The notes under the pieces were generated by a model that was given only the letters and a program-made list of their open reading frames with translations, did not search any database and was not told the origin of the DNA. Positions 51,157 through 59,115 of a DNA stretch of 64,000 nt are shown here, piece by piece. Source of the stretch: Solirubrobacter sp963837485 (GTDB lineage Bacteria > Actinomycetota > Thermoleophilia > Solirubrobacterales > Solirubrobacteraceae); NCBI GenBank assembly GCA_963837485.1, contig CAWINP010000001.1, forward strand, positions 310,001-374,000. Direction: 5' to 3'. Made by a program: the position numbers and the translations under genes. Position 1 is the first letter of the stretch. Each line of letters begins with the position of its first letter.

Positions 51157-52776
51157 TTGAAGACGCGAACGCATCGAGTCGCGACGTTGGGCTGTACCGC
51201 ACTGCTGGCGGTTGGACTGGCCGCGTGCGGAAGCAGCAACAACGACGACAACGGCAGTTCCAGCACAAGCGGCGGCGCCACGCCGGCCGCTGCGAAGGGG
51301 AACGCCGACACCTATATCGTCGGCACCACCGATCCTGTGGTGTCGCTCGATCCCGCCGGCGCCTACGACCTCGGGTCGCAGCAGCTGATCGGCAACATGT
51401 ACCAGAACCTGCTCGCGATTCCGGCGGGCGGCAACAAGCCCGAACCGGACGCTGCCGAGTCCTGCGAGTTCTCGGATCCGAAGACCTACGTCTGCAAGCT
51501 CAAGTCGGGCCAGAAGTTCTCCAGCGGCGACGACCTGACGTCCGAGGACGTCAAGTTCAGCCTGGACCGCCAGCTGAAGATCGCCGACCCGAGCGGCCCA
51601 TCTTCGCTGCTCGCCTCGCTCAAGAGCGTCGACGCGACCGATCCGATGACGGTCACGATGCACCTCAAGAAGGTCGACAACACGTGGCCGTTCATCCTCA
51701 CGCACACCGTGGCGGCGATCGTCCCGTCGAAGATCTACCCGGCGGACAAGAAGCAGCCTGACGACAAGGCGATCGGCTCGGGCCCGTACCAGCTCGAGAA
51801 GTACACGCCGGGCGAGCAGGCCGTGTTCAAGGCCAACGCAAGCTACGGCGGCGCCAACAAGCCGCAGACGCCGAACGTGATCATGCAGTACTACAAGGAG
51901 CCTTCGGCGCTCAAGCTGGCGATCGAGCAGGGCGACGTCGACGTCGCGTATCGCTCGCTGTCCCCGACCGACCTCGAGGCCCTCAAGGGCGAGTCCGACA
52001 AGGGCATCAAGGTCATCGACGGCGCGGGCACCGAGATCCGCTACATCGTGTTCAACGTCAAGAAGAAGCCGGTCGACAACATCGCGGTCCGCAAGGCGAT
52101 CGCGCAGGTGATCGACCGTCAGGCGATCGCGACCAACGTCTACAAGGACACGGCCAAGCCGCTGTACTCGACGGTCCCGGCCGCACTGCCGGGCGCCAAG
52201 GAATCCTTCAAGGACGCGTTCGGCGACCCGGATCCGGCCAAGGCCAAGCAGCTCCTGGCCGACGCCGGCGTGCAGACGCCGGTGACCCTGGACGGCTGGT
52301 ACACGCCGACCCACTACGGGCCGGTCGAGGTCGACCTCTGGAACGAGATCAAGCGCCAGCTCGAGGCGAGCGGCCTGTTCAAGGTCAAGCTCGACTCGAC
52401 GGAGTGGACGCAGTACAAGGACGCCGCGTTCGCCAAGGGCCAGTACTACTTCTATGGCCTGGGTTGGTTCCCGGACTACCCGGACGGCGACAACTACCTC
52501 GCGCCGTTCATGCGCGACGGCGGGTTCTTCCAGAACGGCTACACCAACAAGGCCGTCGACGACGCGCTCGACACGGAGCTGAAGTCCTCCGACGAGGCCG
52601 CGCGCACCGACGCGTTCGGGGTCGTCCAGGACGCCGAGGCCAAGGACGTGCCGCTCATCCCGATCTGGGAGGGCAAGCAGATCGCGGCGATCAAGGACAC
52701 CGTCTCGGGCGTCGAGAAGACGTTCGACCCGGCGTTCCAGTTCCGCTTCTGGCTCGTCACGAAGAAGGAGAGCTAG
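51157..52776 (+). CDS. Peptide ABC transporter substrate-binding lipoprotein (SBP family 5)
   Basis: A 539-residue extracytoplasmic receptor anchored by lipid (lipobox AVGLAACGSS) followed by a Ser/Asn-rich spacer. SBP_bac_5 features include YIVGTTDPVVSLDPAGAYD, FSSGDDLTSEDVKFSLDRQL, AIGSGPYQLEKYTPGE and NIAVRKAIAQVIDRQAIATN. Start TTG 51157 has a strong GGAGGGGGAGG upstream. It begins the SBP-B-C-D-F operon. The pocket cannot be read from sequence, but context suggests peptides rich in proline or hydroxyproline. Confidence 0.94.
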   Translation: MKTRTHRVATLGCTALLAVGLAACGSSNNDDNGSSSTSGGATPAAAKGNADTYIVGTTDPVVSLDPAGAYDLGSQQLIGNMYQNLLAIPAGGNKPEPDAAESCEFSDPKTYVCKLKSGQKFSSGDDLTSEDVKFSLDRQLKIADPSGPSSLLASLKSVDATDPMTVTMHLKKVDNTWPFILTHTVAAIVPSKIYPADKKQPDDKAIGSGPYQLEKYTPGEQAVFKANASYGGANKPQTPNVIMQYYKEPSALKLAIEQGDVDVAYRSLSPTDLEALKGESDKGIKVIDGAGTEIRYIVFNVKKKPVDNIAVRKAIAQVIDRQAIATNVYKDTAKPLYSTVPAALPGAKESFKDAFGDPDPAKAKQLLADAGVQTPVTLDGWYTPTHYGPVEVDLWNEIKRQLEASGLFKVKLDSTEWTQYKDAAFAKGQYYFYGLGWFPDYPDGDNYLAPFMRDGGFFQNGYTNKAVDDALDTELKSSDEAARTDAFGVVQDAEAKDVPLIPIWEGKQIAAIKDTVSGVEKTFDPAFQFRFWLVTKKES

Positions 52777-52782
52777 TCACAG

Positions 52783-53808
52783 ATGTCGAGAGCGGGAACG
52801 CTGCGGGGCTACGTCCTCGTACGCCTCGCCCTGATGGTGCCCATGGTCTGGGTGCTGCTGACCGTGGTGTTCCTGATGATGCGAGTCGCCCCGGGCGATC
52901 CCATCTCGGCCACGCTGGGGGGCAAGCTTCCACCTGAGGAGCTTGCCCGCCGCCAGCACGAGCTCGGCTTCGACAAGCCGATCCTCACGCAGTACATCGA
53001 GTACCTGTGGGATGTCGTGCGCTTCAAGTTCGGCACGACGATCACCGACGGGCGCTCGATCCAGTCGATCATCGTGGAGAACGGCGGCGCGACGCTGACC
53101 CTGACGATGGCCGCGCTGCTCGTGGCGATCTGCGTCGGGCTGCCGCTCGGCCTGATCGCGGGGCGCTACCGCGACACGATCCCGGACGCGCTCATCCGCG
53201 TGTTCGGGATCCTCTCCTACGCCGCGCCCGTGTTCTTCGTCGGCCTGATGGCCCAGCTGCTGTTCGCCAAGAACCTGGACTGGCTGCCCGCGTCCAAGCA
53301 GGCGTCCGCGACGGTGCAGGCGCTGGCGCCGGTGCACACCCACATCCTGATTCCCGATCTCTTGATCGAGGGGAACTGGTCCGGCGTCGGCGATGCGCTC
53401 AAGCACTTGATCCTTCCGGCGGTGACGCTCGGCCTCCTGGTCGCCGGCGTGTTCATACGCCTCGTGCGGGTGAACGTCGGGCAGGCGCTCGGCGGCGACT
53501 ACGTGGAGGCGGCGCGCGCGCGCGGCATCCCCGAGCGCCGGGTCGTCTCCTTCCACGCGTTCCGCAACGCACTCGTGCCCGTCGTCACCGTGATGGGCCT
53601 GCAGGTCGCGCTGCTGCTCGGCGGCGCGGTGCTCACCGAACAGACGTTCAGCTGGCCCGGGCTGGGGAGTCAATTGTTGACCTACTTGAACAACCGCGAC
53701 TACGTCGGCGTCCAGGGGCTGATCACGTTCTTCGCGCTCATCGTCGTCGTGGTCAGCTTGATCATCGACATCGTGAACGCGATGATCGACCCGCGGGTCA
53801 GGTACTGA
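52783..53808 (+). CDS. Peptide ABC transporter permease, DppB type
   Basis: Six-helix permease of 341 residues. N-terminal RGYVLVRLALMVPMVWVLLT and MMRVAPGDPI are typical; the coupling EAA loop is DYVEAARARGIPERRVVSFH, and it ends in MIDPRVRY. Six nucleotides after the binding-protein gene. A longer extracytoplasmic loop (about residues 160-205) than in the first cluster's homologue suggests different receptor contacts. Confidence 0.92.
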   Translation: MSRAGTLRGYVLVRLALMVPMVWVLLTVVFLMMRVAPGDPISATLGGKLPPEELARRQHELGFDKPILTQYIEYLWDVVRFKFGTTITDGRSIQSIIVENGGATLTLTMAALLVAICVGLPLGLIAGRYRDTIPDALIRVFGILSYAAPVFFVGLMAQLLFAKNLDWLPASKQASATVQALAPVHTHILIPDLLIEGNWSGVGDALKHLILPAVTLGLLVAGVFIRLVRVNVGQALGGDYVEAARARGIPERRVVSFHAFRNALVPVVTVMGLQVALLLGGAVLTEQTFSWPGLGSQLLTYLNNRDYVGVQGLITFFALIVVVVSLIIDIVNAMIDPRVRY

Positions 53809-53809
53809 G

Positions 53810-54838
53810 ATGGCTGCCACCACGACCGTTCCCGAGACCCCTCCGGTGGTCGCCAGGCCCCGCCGCGGCGGGCGGCTGACGCGCATCCTCGCGCCGTTCC
53901 GCCAGGCCAAGGGCGTGCAGCGCTTCATGCTGCTCACCGGCACCGCGATGTCGTTCGTCTTCATCTTCTGCGCGATCTTCGCGCCGCTGATCGCGCCGTT
54001 CGACTTCGACCAGTATCAGGACGCGGCGGGGCGCTTCCCGCAGCAGGCGGCGCCGAGCGCCGCGCATCACTGGGGCACGACGGTCAACAGCTTCGACGTG
54101 CTCTCGCGCACGCTGTGGGGCGCGCGCACGGCGCTGGAGGTGATGATCCTCGCGGTCGTCTTCGCGCTCTTCATCGGCGTCCCGCTCGGGCTGATCTCCG
54201 GCTATGTCGGCGGCTGGCTCGACCGCATCCTCGTGCTGGTCATGGACGCGCTGTTCGCGTTCCCGTACCTGCTGCTGGCGATCGTCGCCTCGTTCCTGCT
54301 CAAGCAGACGATCGGCAGCGGCATCATCGTCGCGGCGATCGCGATCACCGTCGTCTACGTGCCGCAGTACTTCCGGGTGGTGAGAGCATCTACGTTGTCG
54401 GCGCGAGAATCCACCTACATCGAGGCGGCGCGCGCGATGGGCGCAAAGCCGCACACGATCATCCACAAGTACCTGTTCGCGAACGTCGTCCAGAGCGTGC
54501 CGGTGATCGGCACGCTCAACGCGGCCGACGCGATCCTCACGCTCGCCGGCCTCGGCTTCCTCGGCCTCGGCATTCAGCCGACCGAGGCGGCGGAGTGGGG
54601 CTATGACCTGCAGCGCGCGATCGCCGACGCCGGCGCCGGGATCTGGTGGACGGCGCTGTATCCGGGGTTGGCGATCGTGCTGGCCGTGACGTCGTTGACG
54701 CTCGTCGGCGAGGGGCTCAATGACATCCTCAATCCGACGCTGCGGCGGCGGCGCAACCGCGCGCCGGAGATCATGTCGGGCTCGTCGGCTGTCGGCCCGG
54801 CTTCGGCGGGCACGGTGGAGGAGGACGCGGGCGAATGA
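53810..54838 (+). CDS. Peptide ABC transporter permease, DppC type
   Basis: Second permease, 342 residues. An N-terminal cytoplasmic Pro/Arg-rich stretch is followed by the GVQRFMLLTGTAMSFVFIF helix, HHWGTTVNSFDVLSRTLWGA and the EAA loop TYIEAARAMGAKPHTIIHKY. A one-nucleotide gap follows DppB and the stop overlaps the ATPase start (ATGA). The C-terminus has an extra 25 acidic/Gly residues. Confidence 0.92.
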   Translation: MAATTTVPETPPVVARPRRGGRLTRILAPFRQAKGVQRFMLLTGTAMSFVFIFCAIFAPLIAPFDFDQYQDAAGRFPQQAAPSAAHHWGTTVNSFDVLSRTLWGARTALEVMILAVVFALFIGVPLGLISGYVGGWLDRILVLVMDALFAFPYLLLAIVASFLLKQTIGSGIIVAAIAITVVYVPQYFRVVRASTLSARESTYIEAARAMGAKPHTIIHKYLFANVVQSVPVIGTLNAADAILTLAGLGFLGLGIQPTEAAEWGYDLQRAIADAGAGIWWTALYPGLAIVLAVTSLTLVGEGLNDILNPTLRRRRNRAPEIMSGSSAVGPASAGTVEEDAGE

Positions 54839-55857
54839 GCGAGCCGGTTCTCTCCGTCCGCGACCTGCGGATCTGGTACGGCAGCGAGAGTGGCGCCGTG
54901 CGTGCCGTCGACGGCGTCGATCTCGACCTGCAGGCCGGCGAGACGGTCGGCCTGGTGGGCGAGTCCGGCTGCGGCAAGTCGACGCTCGGGCGCGGCGTGC
55001 TCGGGCTCCTGCCCGAGGGCGCGTCGGCGACGGGCGAGGTCAGCTACGACGGCCGCAACCTGCTCAAGCTCAAGTCGCGCGAGCTGCGCCGGCTGCGGGG
55101 CCCGGACCTGGGGATGATCTTCCAGGAGCCGATGACCCGGCTGAACCCGCTGATGAAGGTCTCCAAGCACTTCGAGGAGACGCTCAAGACGCATGAGCCG
55201 GGCATAGGCTCCAAGGAGGCCCGGCGCCGGGCGCTGGAGTCGCTGCGCGGGATGGGCATCCCGCCGACGCGCTACGACCAGTACCCGCACGAGTTCTCCG
55301 GCGGCATGCGCCAGCGGATCATGATCGCGCTGGCGCTCGTGCTGCGGCCCGCGGTGATCGTGGCCGACGAGCCCACGACGGCGCTCGACGTGCTCGTCGA
55401 GGCGCAGATCCTGCGCATCCTCGCCGACCTGCGCAAGAACTTCGACACCGCGCTGCTGCTGATCACCCACAACCTCGGCATCGTGGCCGAGGCGTGCGAC
55501 CGCGTCGCGGTCATGTACGCGGGGCGGATCGTCGAGAAGGGGCCGGCCTACGAGATCACCACCAAGCCGGCGCACCCGTACTCGCGCGAGCTGCTGCGCT
55601 CGACGATCTCGCTGTCGACGACCGCGCTGCACTCGATCCCGGGCGCGCCGCCGAACCTCGTCGACCCGCCGCCGGCCTGCCGCTTCCATCCGCGCTGCCC
55701 GGACGCGATGCGCGTGTGCGCGACCGAGTGGCCACCGGCGGTCGAGCTCGGCGGCGGCCGCCGCTCGGAGTGCTGGCTGAGCGCGCGCGACCGGATCCCA
55801 GAGGGCGCCGACGCTCCGCTGCAGCGCGAGGTCCTGGCCGTGGCGGAGGAGGCCTGA
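54835..55857 (+). CDS. Peptide ABC transporter ATPase, DppD type
   Basis: ATPase of 340 residues with Walker A GESGCGKSTLGRGVLGLL, Q-loop MIFQEPMTRLNPL, signature FSGGMRQRIMIALALV, Walker B VIVADEPTTALD and H-loop LLITHNLG (Asn after the His). The C-terminal cysteine block CRFHPRCPDAMRVC is intact. TGATG overlap with the next ATPase. Confidence 0.93.
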   Translation: MSEPVLSVRDLRIWYGSESGAVRAVDGVDLDLQAGETVGLVGESGCGKSTLGRGVLGLLPEGASATGEVSYDGRNLLKLKSRELRRLRGPDLGMIFQEPMTRLNPLMKVSKHFEETLKTHEPGIGSKEARRRALESLRGMGIPPTRYDQYPHEFSGGMRQRIMIALALVLRPAVIVADEPTTALDVLVEAQILRILADLRKNFDTALLLITHNLGIVAEACDRVAVMYAGRIVEKGPAYEITTKPAHPYSRELLRSTISLSTTALHSIPGAPPNLVDPPPACRFHPRCPDAMRVCATEWPPAVELGGGRRSECWLSARDRIPEGADAPLQREVLAVAEEA

Positions 55858-57170
55858 TGACCGCGCTGGCAACCGAGACCGCGGCCGAGAAGGCCACCGG
55901 CACGCTGATCGAGGTCCGCGACCTCGAGGTCCACTTCGCGCTGCACGGGACGTTCCGCTCGCGCCTGACCGGGCACGGCGGCGGCTCGGTGAAGGCGGTC
56001 GACGGCGTGTCGTTCGACCTGCGCGAGGGGGAGGTGCTCGGGCTGGTCGGCGAGTCCGGCTCGGGCAAGACGACGCTCGGGCGCGCGCTGCTCGGGCTCG
56101 TCCGGCCGACCGGCGGCAGCGTCAAGCTGCGCGGGCGCGAGCTCGCGGGCCTGCCGGAGAAGGAGCTTCGCCCGCTGCGGCGGCATCTGCAGATGGTCTT
56201 CCAGGACCCGCACGCGTCGCTGAACCCGGCGATGAACCTGGAGACGGCGATCGCCCACCCGCTGCAGATCCACGGCATGACCAACTCGGCCGCGGAGACG
56301 CGCGCGAAGGTGCGCGAGACGCTCGACCTCGTCGGGCTCTCGCCGGCGGACGACTTCGCGGCGCGCTTTCCGGCCGACCTCTCGGGCGGCCAGAAGCAGC
56401 GCGCGGCGATCGCGCGCTCGATCATCGTCGGCCCGGAGCTGCTGGTCGCCGACGAGCCGGTCTCGATGCTCGACATGAGCGTGCGGGCGAAGATCCTCGA
56501 CCTCATGATCGACCTCAAGAAGCGGCTCGGGCTGACGTACGTGTACGTCACGCACGACCTCGCGACGGCGAAGTTCTTCTGCGACCGCGTGGCGATCATG
56601 TACCTCGGCCGGATCGTCGAGGTCGGCCCGGTGGAGGCGATCTTCGCCGACCCCAAGCACCCCTACACGCAGGCGCTGGTGAGGGCGATCCCGGAGCCCG
56701 ACCCGGACAAGGCGCTGCCGCGCGACCTGCCCCGGGGGGAGATCCCGGACGCCGCGAGCCCACCGCTCGGTTGCTCGTTCCATCCCCGCTGCCCGCTGGC
56801 GTTCGAGCCGTGCGGATGGGAGGGTCGCGACCTGCGCGTGCTGCTCGAGGAGCGCTGGCTCGCGGCGGGCGAGGAGGCCTACGCGGCCGAGCGGCCGCTG
56901 CTCGGCGAGCTCGACGCGCTGATCGAGGGCGAGCAGGACGCGGCCGTGGTGCCGGCCGGCAGCGGCACGGACCCGGGCCAGCTGCTCGCGCTGCTGGAGA
57001 AGATCCGTGCCGAGACGCCGGAAGAGCCGTTCTGGCGCGGCGTGAAGGACATGCGCGCCGAGACGCACGGCGTGCGCGTGGTCTTCGAGCCGGGCGTCGA
57101 TCCGTCGCTCTATGACGCGGGCGACTCGCGCGCGGCGTGCCTGCTCTACCGGCCTAAGACATCCGTCTGA
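55857..57170 (+). CDS. Peptide ABC transporter ATPase, DppF type, with C-terminal extension
   Basis: ATPase of 437 residues, about 100 longer than usual DppF. Walker A GESGSGKTTLGRALLGLV, Q-loop MVFQDPHASLNPAMN, signature LSGGQKQRAAIARSII, Walker B LLVADEPVSMLDMS and H-loop VYVTHDLATAKFF are intact, and the block CSFHPRCPLAFEPCG follows. The extra C-terminal region (from about residue 325) is acidic and helical, with no recognised domain. Last gene of the second transporter. Confidence 0.92.
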   Translation: MTALATETAAEKATGTLIEVRDLEVHFALHGTFRSRLTGHGGGSVKAVDGVSFDLREGEVLGLVGESGSGKTTLGRALLGLVRPTGGSVKLRGRELAGLPEKELRPLRRHLQMVFQDPHASLNPAMNLETAIAHPLQIHGMTNSAAETRAKVRETLDLVGLSPADDFAARFPADLSGGQKQRAAIARSIIVGPELLVADEPVSMLDMSVRAKILDLMIDLKKRLGLTYVYVTHDLATAKFFCDRVAIMYLGRIVEVGPVEAIFADPKHPYTQALVRAIPEPDPDKALPRDLPRGEIPDAASPPLGCSFHPRCPLAFEPCGWEGRDLRVLLEERWLAAGEEAYAAERPLLGELDALIEGEQDAAVVPAGSGTDPGQLLALLEKIRAETPEEPFWRGVKDMRAETHGVRVVFEPGVDPSLYDAGDSRAACLLYRPKTSV

Positions 57171-57237
57171 GCGGCAGCTGAGGGACGTCCGACAACTGGC
57201 GATAGGAGCCGCGGGAGGGCGGCCGTAGGCTCGGCCG

Positions 57238-57633
57238 GTGAGCACGCAGTGGGATGGGGTCTTCGCGTCGGCGACCACGCCGTTCGCGGAGGATGAGTCA
57301 CTGGACCTCGAGGCGCTCGAGGCGCAGCTCGTCCGGCTGGTCGACGGCGGCATCGGCGGAGTGGTCGTACTCGGTCCGCTCGGGGAGGGCGAGAGCCTTG
57401 CCCCGTGGGAGCGGGACGCGGTCGTCCGCCGTTCGGTGCGGGCGGTGGGCGGCCGCGTGCCGGTGCTGGTCGCGGTCGGCGAGCCGACGACGCGCGGCGC
57501 CTGCCACTTCGCGGTCGAGTGCGAGCTCGCCGGTCTCGGGAGCGAGACGGCGCGAGCGCCGCGGCTGCCGCTGACCGGCGCCGAGCGAGAGCGCATCGCC
57601 CGGCTGGTCGGCGCCGAGCTCGTGCCCGCGTGA
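57238..57633 (+). pseudogene. dapA-family remnant with internal deletion
   Basis: A 131-residue frame starting at GTG 57238. Residues 1-85 match the N-terminus of the DapA family (VFASATTPFAEDESLDLEAL, VVLGPLGEGESLAPWERDAV, VPVLVAVGEPT), and the last 35 match its C-terminus (LAGLGSETARAPRLPLTGAE). The middle of the barrel, including the Schiff-base Lys and catalytic Tyr, is missing, about 170 residues. The deletion is in frame. It cannot be a working aldolase, and is probably decaying. Confidence 0.75.
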
Positions 57634-57750
57634 CCGCCGTGTCGCGGCGTCGGGGCGTCGGGGCGCGTCCACACGCGGTGCAGCGCGCTGTCCTACGTTT
57701 GCGACACATGCCGGTCGACGGAGTCCCGGCCGGTACCTAGCGTGGTCGCG

Positions 57751-59115
57751 ATGCACGCGGACGCCCAGGTCGACGTCGCCGTCGTCGGCGGTGGGCCGGC
57801 GGGGATGGCGGCTGCCGTCGCCGCACGGGCGGCGGGCGCGACGGTCGTGTTGATCGACGAGTCCGCGGCGCCCGGGGGTCAGATCTGGCGCCGCGCGTTC
57901 TCGGAGATCGGCGACGTCGCGCCGGCCTCGCTCCCTCGCGACGGGCGCCGGCTGTGCGCGCGGCTGGCGAGCTGCGGCGCGACGGTGCTCGCCGGCACCT
58001 CGGTGTGGGCGGCGCGCGCGCCCACGGGCCCGCACGACGGCGTCGGGCCGCTGCACACGCTGCTGACACAAGGGCCCGGAGGCCAGACCGGGCGGATCCG
58101 CGCGCGCTCGGTCGTGCTCGCCACCGGCGCCTACGACCGGCCGCTCGCGTTCCCCGGCTGGACGCTGCCCGGCGTGCTGACCGCGGGCGGCGCCCAGGCG
58201 CTCGCCAAGGGCCAGGGCGTGCTGCCCGGCCGCCGCGTGCTGCTCGCCGGCGCCGGCCCGTTCCTGCTGCCGGTCGCCCGGCAGCTGCGCCGCGGCGGGG
58301 CGAACGTCGTCGCCGTGGTGGAGGCGACGCGCTGGCGCGAGTGGCTTGCCGCCGCGCCGCGGATGGCCGCGCACCCCGCGCGGCTCGGCGCCTACCTCGG
58401 GTATCGCGCGGGCATGCCCGGCACGCCGTTCGTCTGGGGCCACGTGCTCGTGCGCGCGGACGGCGAAGGCGCGGTGGAGCGCGCCACGATCGCCGCGGCC
58501 GCCGCCGACTGGTCGCCGCGGCCGGGCACCGAACAGCGGTTCGAGGTGGACGCCGTCTGCACGGCCTACGGCTTCCTGCCGTCGACCGAGCTGGCGCGCA
58601 CGCTGGGCTGCGAGCTGGCCGGCGACGCGGTCGCCCACGACCAGGACATGCAGACGACGATCAAGGGCGTGTTCGTGGCCGGCGAGGCGTCCGGGATCGG
58701 CGGCGCCGACCTCGCGCGCGTCGAGGGCGAGCTGGCCGGCGCCTGCGCGGCCGACAGCGCAGCCGACGTCGCCGGCCTGCGCCGCCGCCGCGCGCGCGCG
58801 GCGTCGTTCGCGGCGATCCTCGAAGACCTCTTCGGCCGCCGCTCAGGGCTGGCCTCCCTGCCCGACGCCGGCACCGTGCTGTGCCGGTGCGAGGACGTCA
58901 CCGCCGGCGAGGTCGACGCGGCCGGCGCGAAGTCCCCGGCCGCGCTGAAGATCATGACCCGCTGCGGCCAGGGGCCGTGCCAGGGCCGTGTGTGCGAGCG
59001 CCTGATCGCCGAGCGGCTGGGGACGCCCGCGCGCTTCAACGCGCGGGCGCCCGTGAGGCCGATTCCGCTCGGCGCCCTGATGGACGCCGCTACGGATTCG
59101 TCGTCGACAGCGTGA
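57751..59115 (+). CDS. FAD/[2Fe-2S] oxidoreductase, D-hydroxyproline dehydrogenase-type subunit (HcnB-like)
   Basis: A 454-residue flavoprotein. The N-terminal FAD motif is VAVVGGGPAGMAAAVAA, a second Rossmann motif is VLLAGAGPFLLPVA, and ATGAYDRPLAFPGWTLPGV follows. The C-terminus is a BFD-like [2Fe-2S] domain with four cysteines (LCRCEDVT and TRCGQGPCQGRVC). Such subunits combine with an HcnA-like ferredoxin and an HcnC-like flavoprotein in D-hydroxyproline, D-nopaline and cyanide-forming glycine dehydrogenases. Both partners lie at 62.6-64 kb. GTG 57742 is an alternative start. Confidence 0.85.
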   Translation: MHADAQVDVAVVGGGPAGMAAAVAARAAGATVVLIDESAAPGGQIWRRAFSEIGDVAPASLPRDGRRLCARLASCGATVLAGTSVWAARAPTGPHDGVGPLHTLLTQGPGGQTGRIRARSVVLATGAYDRPLAFPGWTLPGVLTAGGAQALAKGQGVLPGRRVLLAGAGPFLLPVARQLRRGGANVVAVVEATRWREWLAAAPRMAAHPARLGAYLGYRAGMPGTPFVWGHVLVRADGEGAVERATIAAAAADWSPRPGTEQRFEVDAVCTAYGFLPSTELARTLGCELAGDAVAHDQDMQTTIKGVFVAGEASGIGGADLARVEGELAGACAADSAADVAGLRRRRARAASFAAILEDLFGRRSGLASLPDAGTVLCRCEDVTAGEVDAAGAKSPAALKIMTRCGQGPCQGRVCERLIAERLGTPARFNARAPVRPIPLGALMDAATDSSSTA

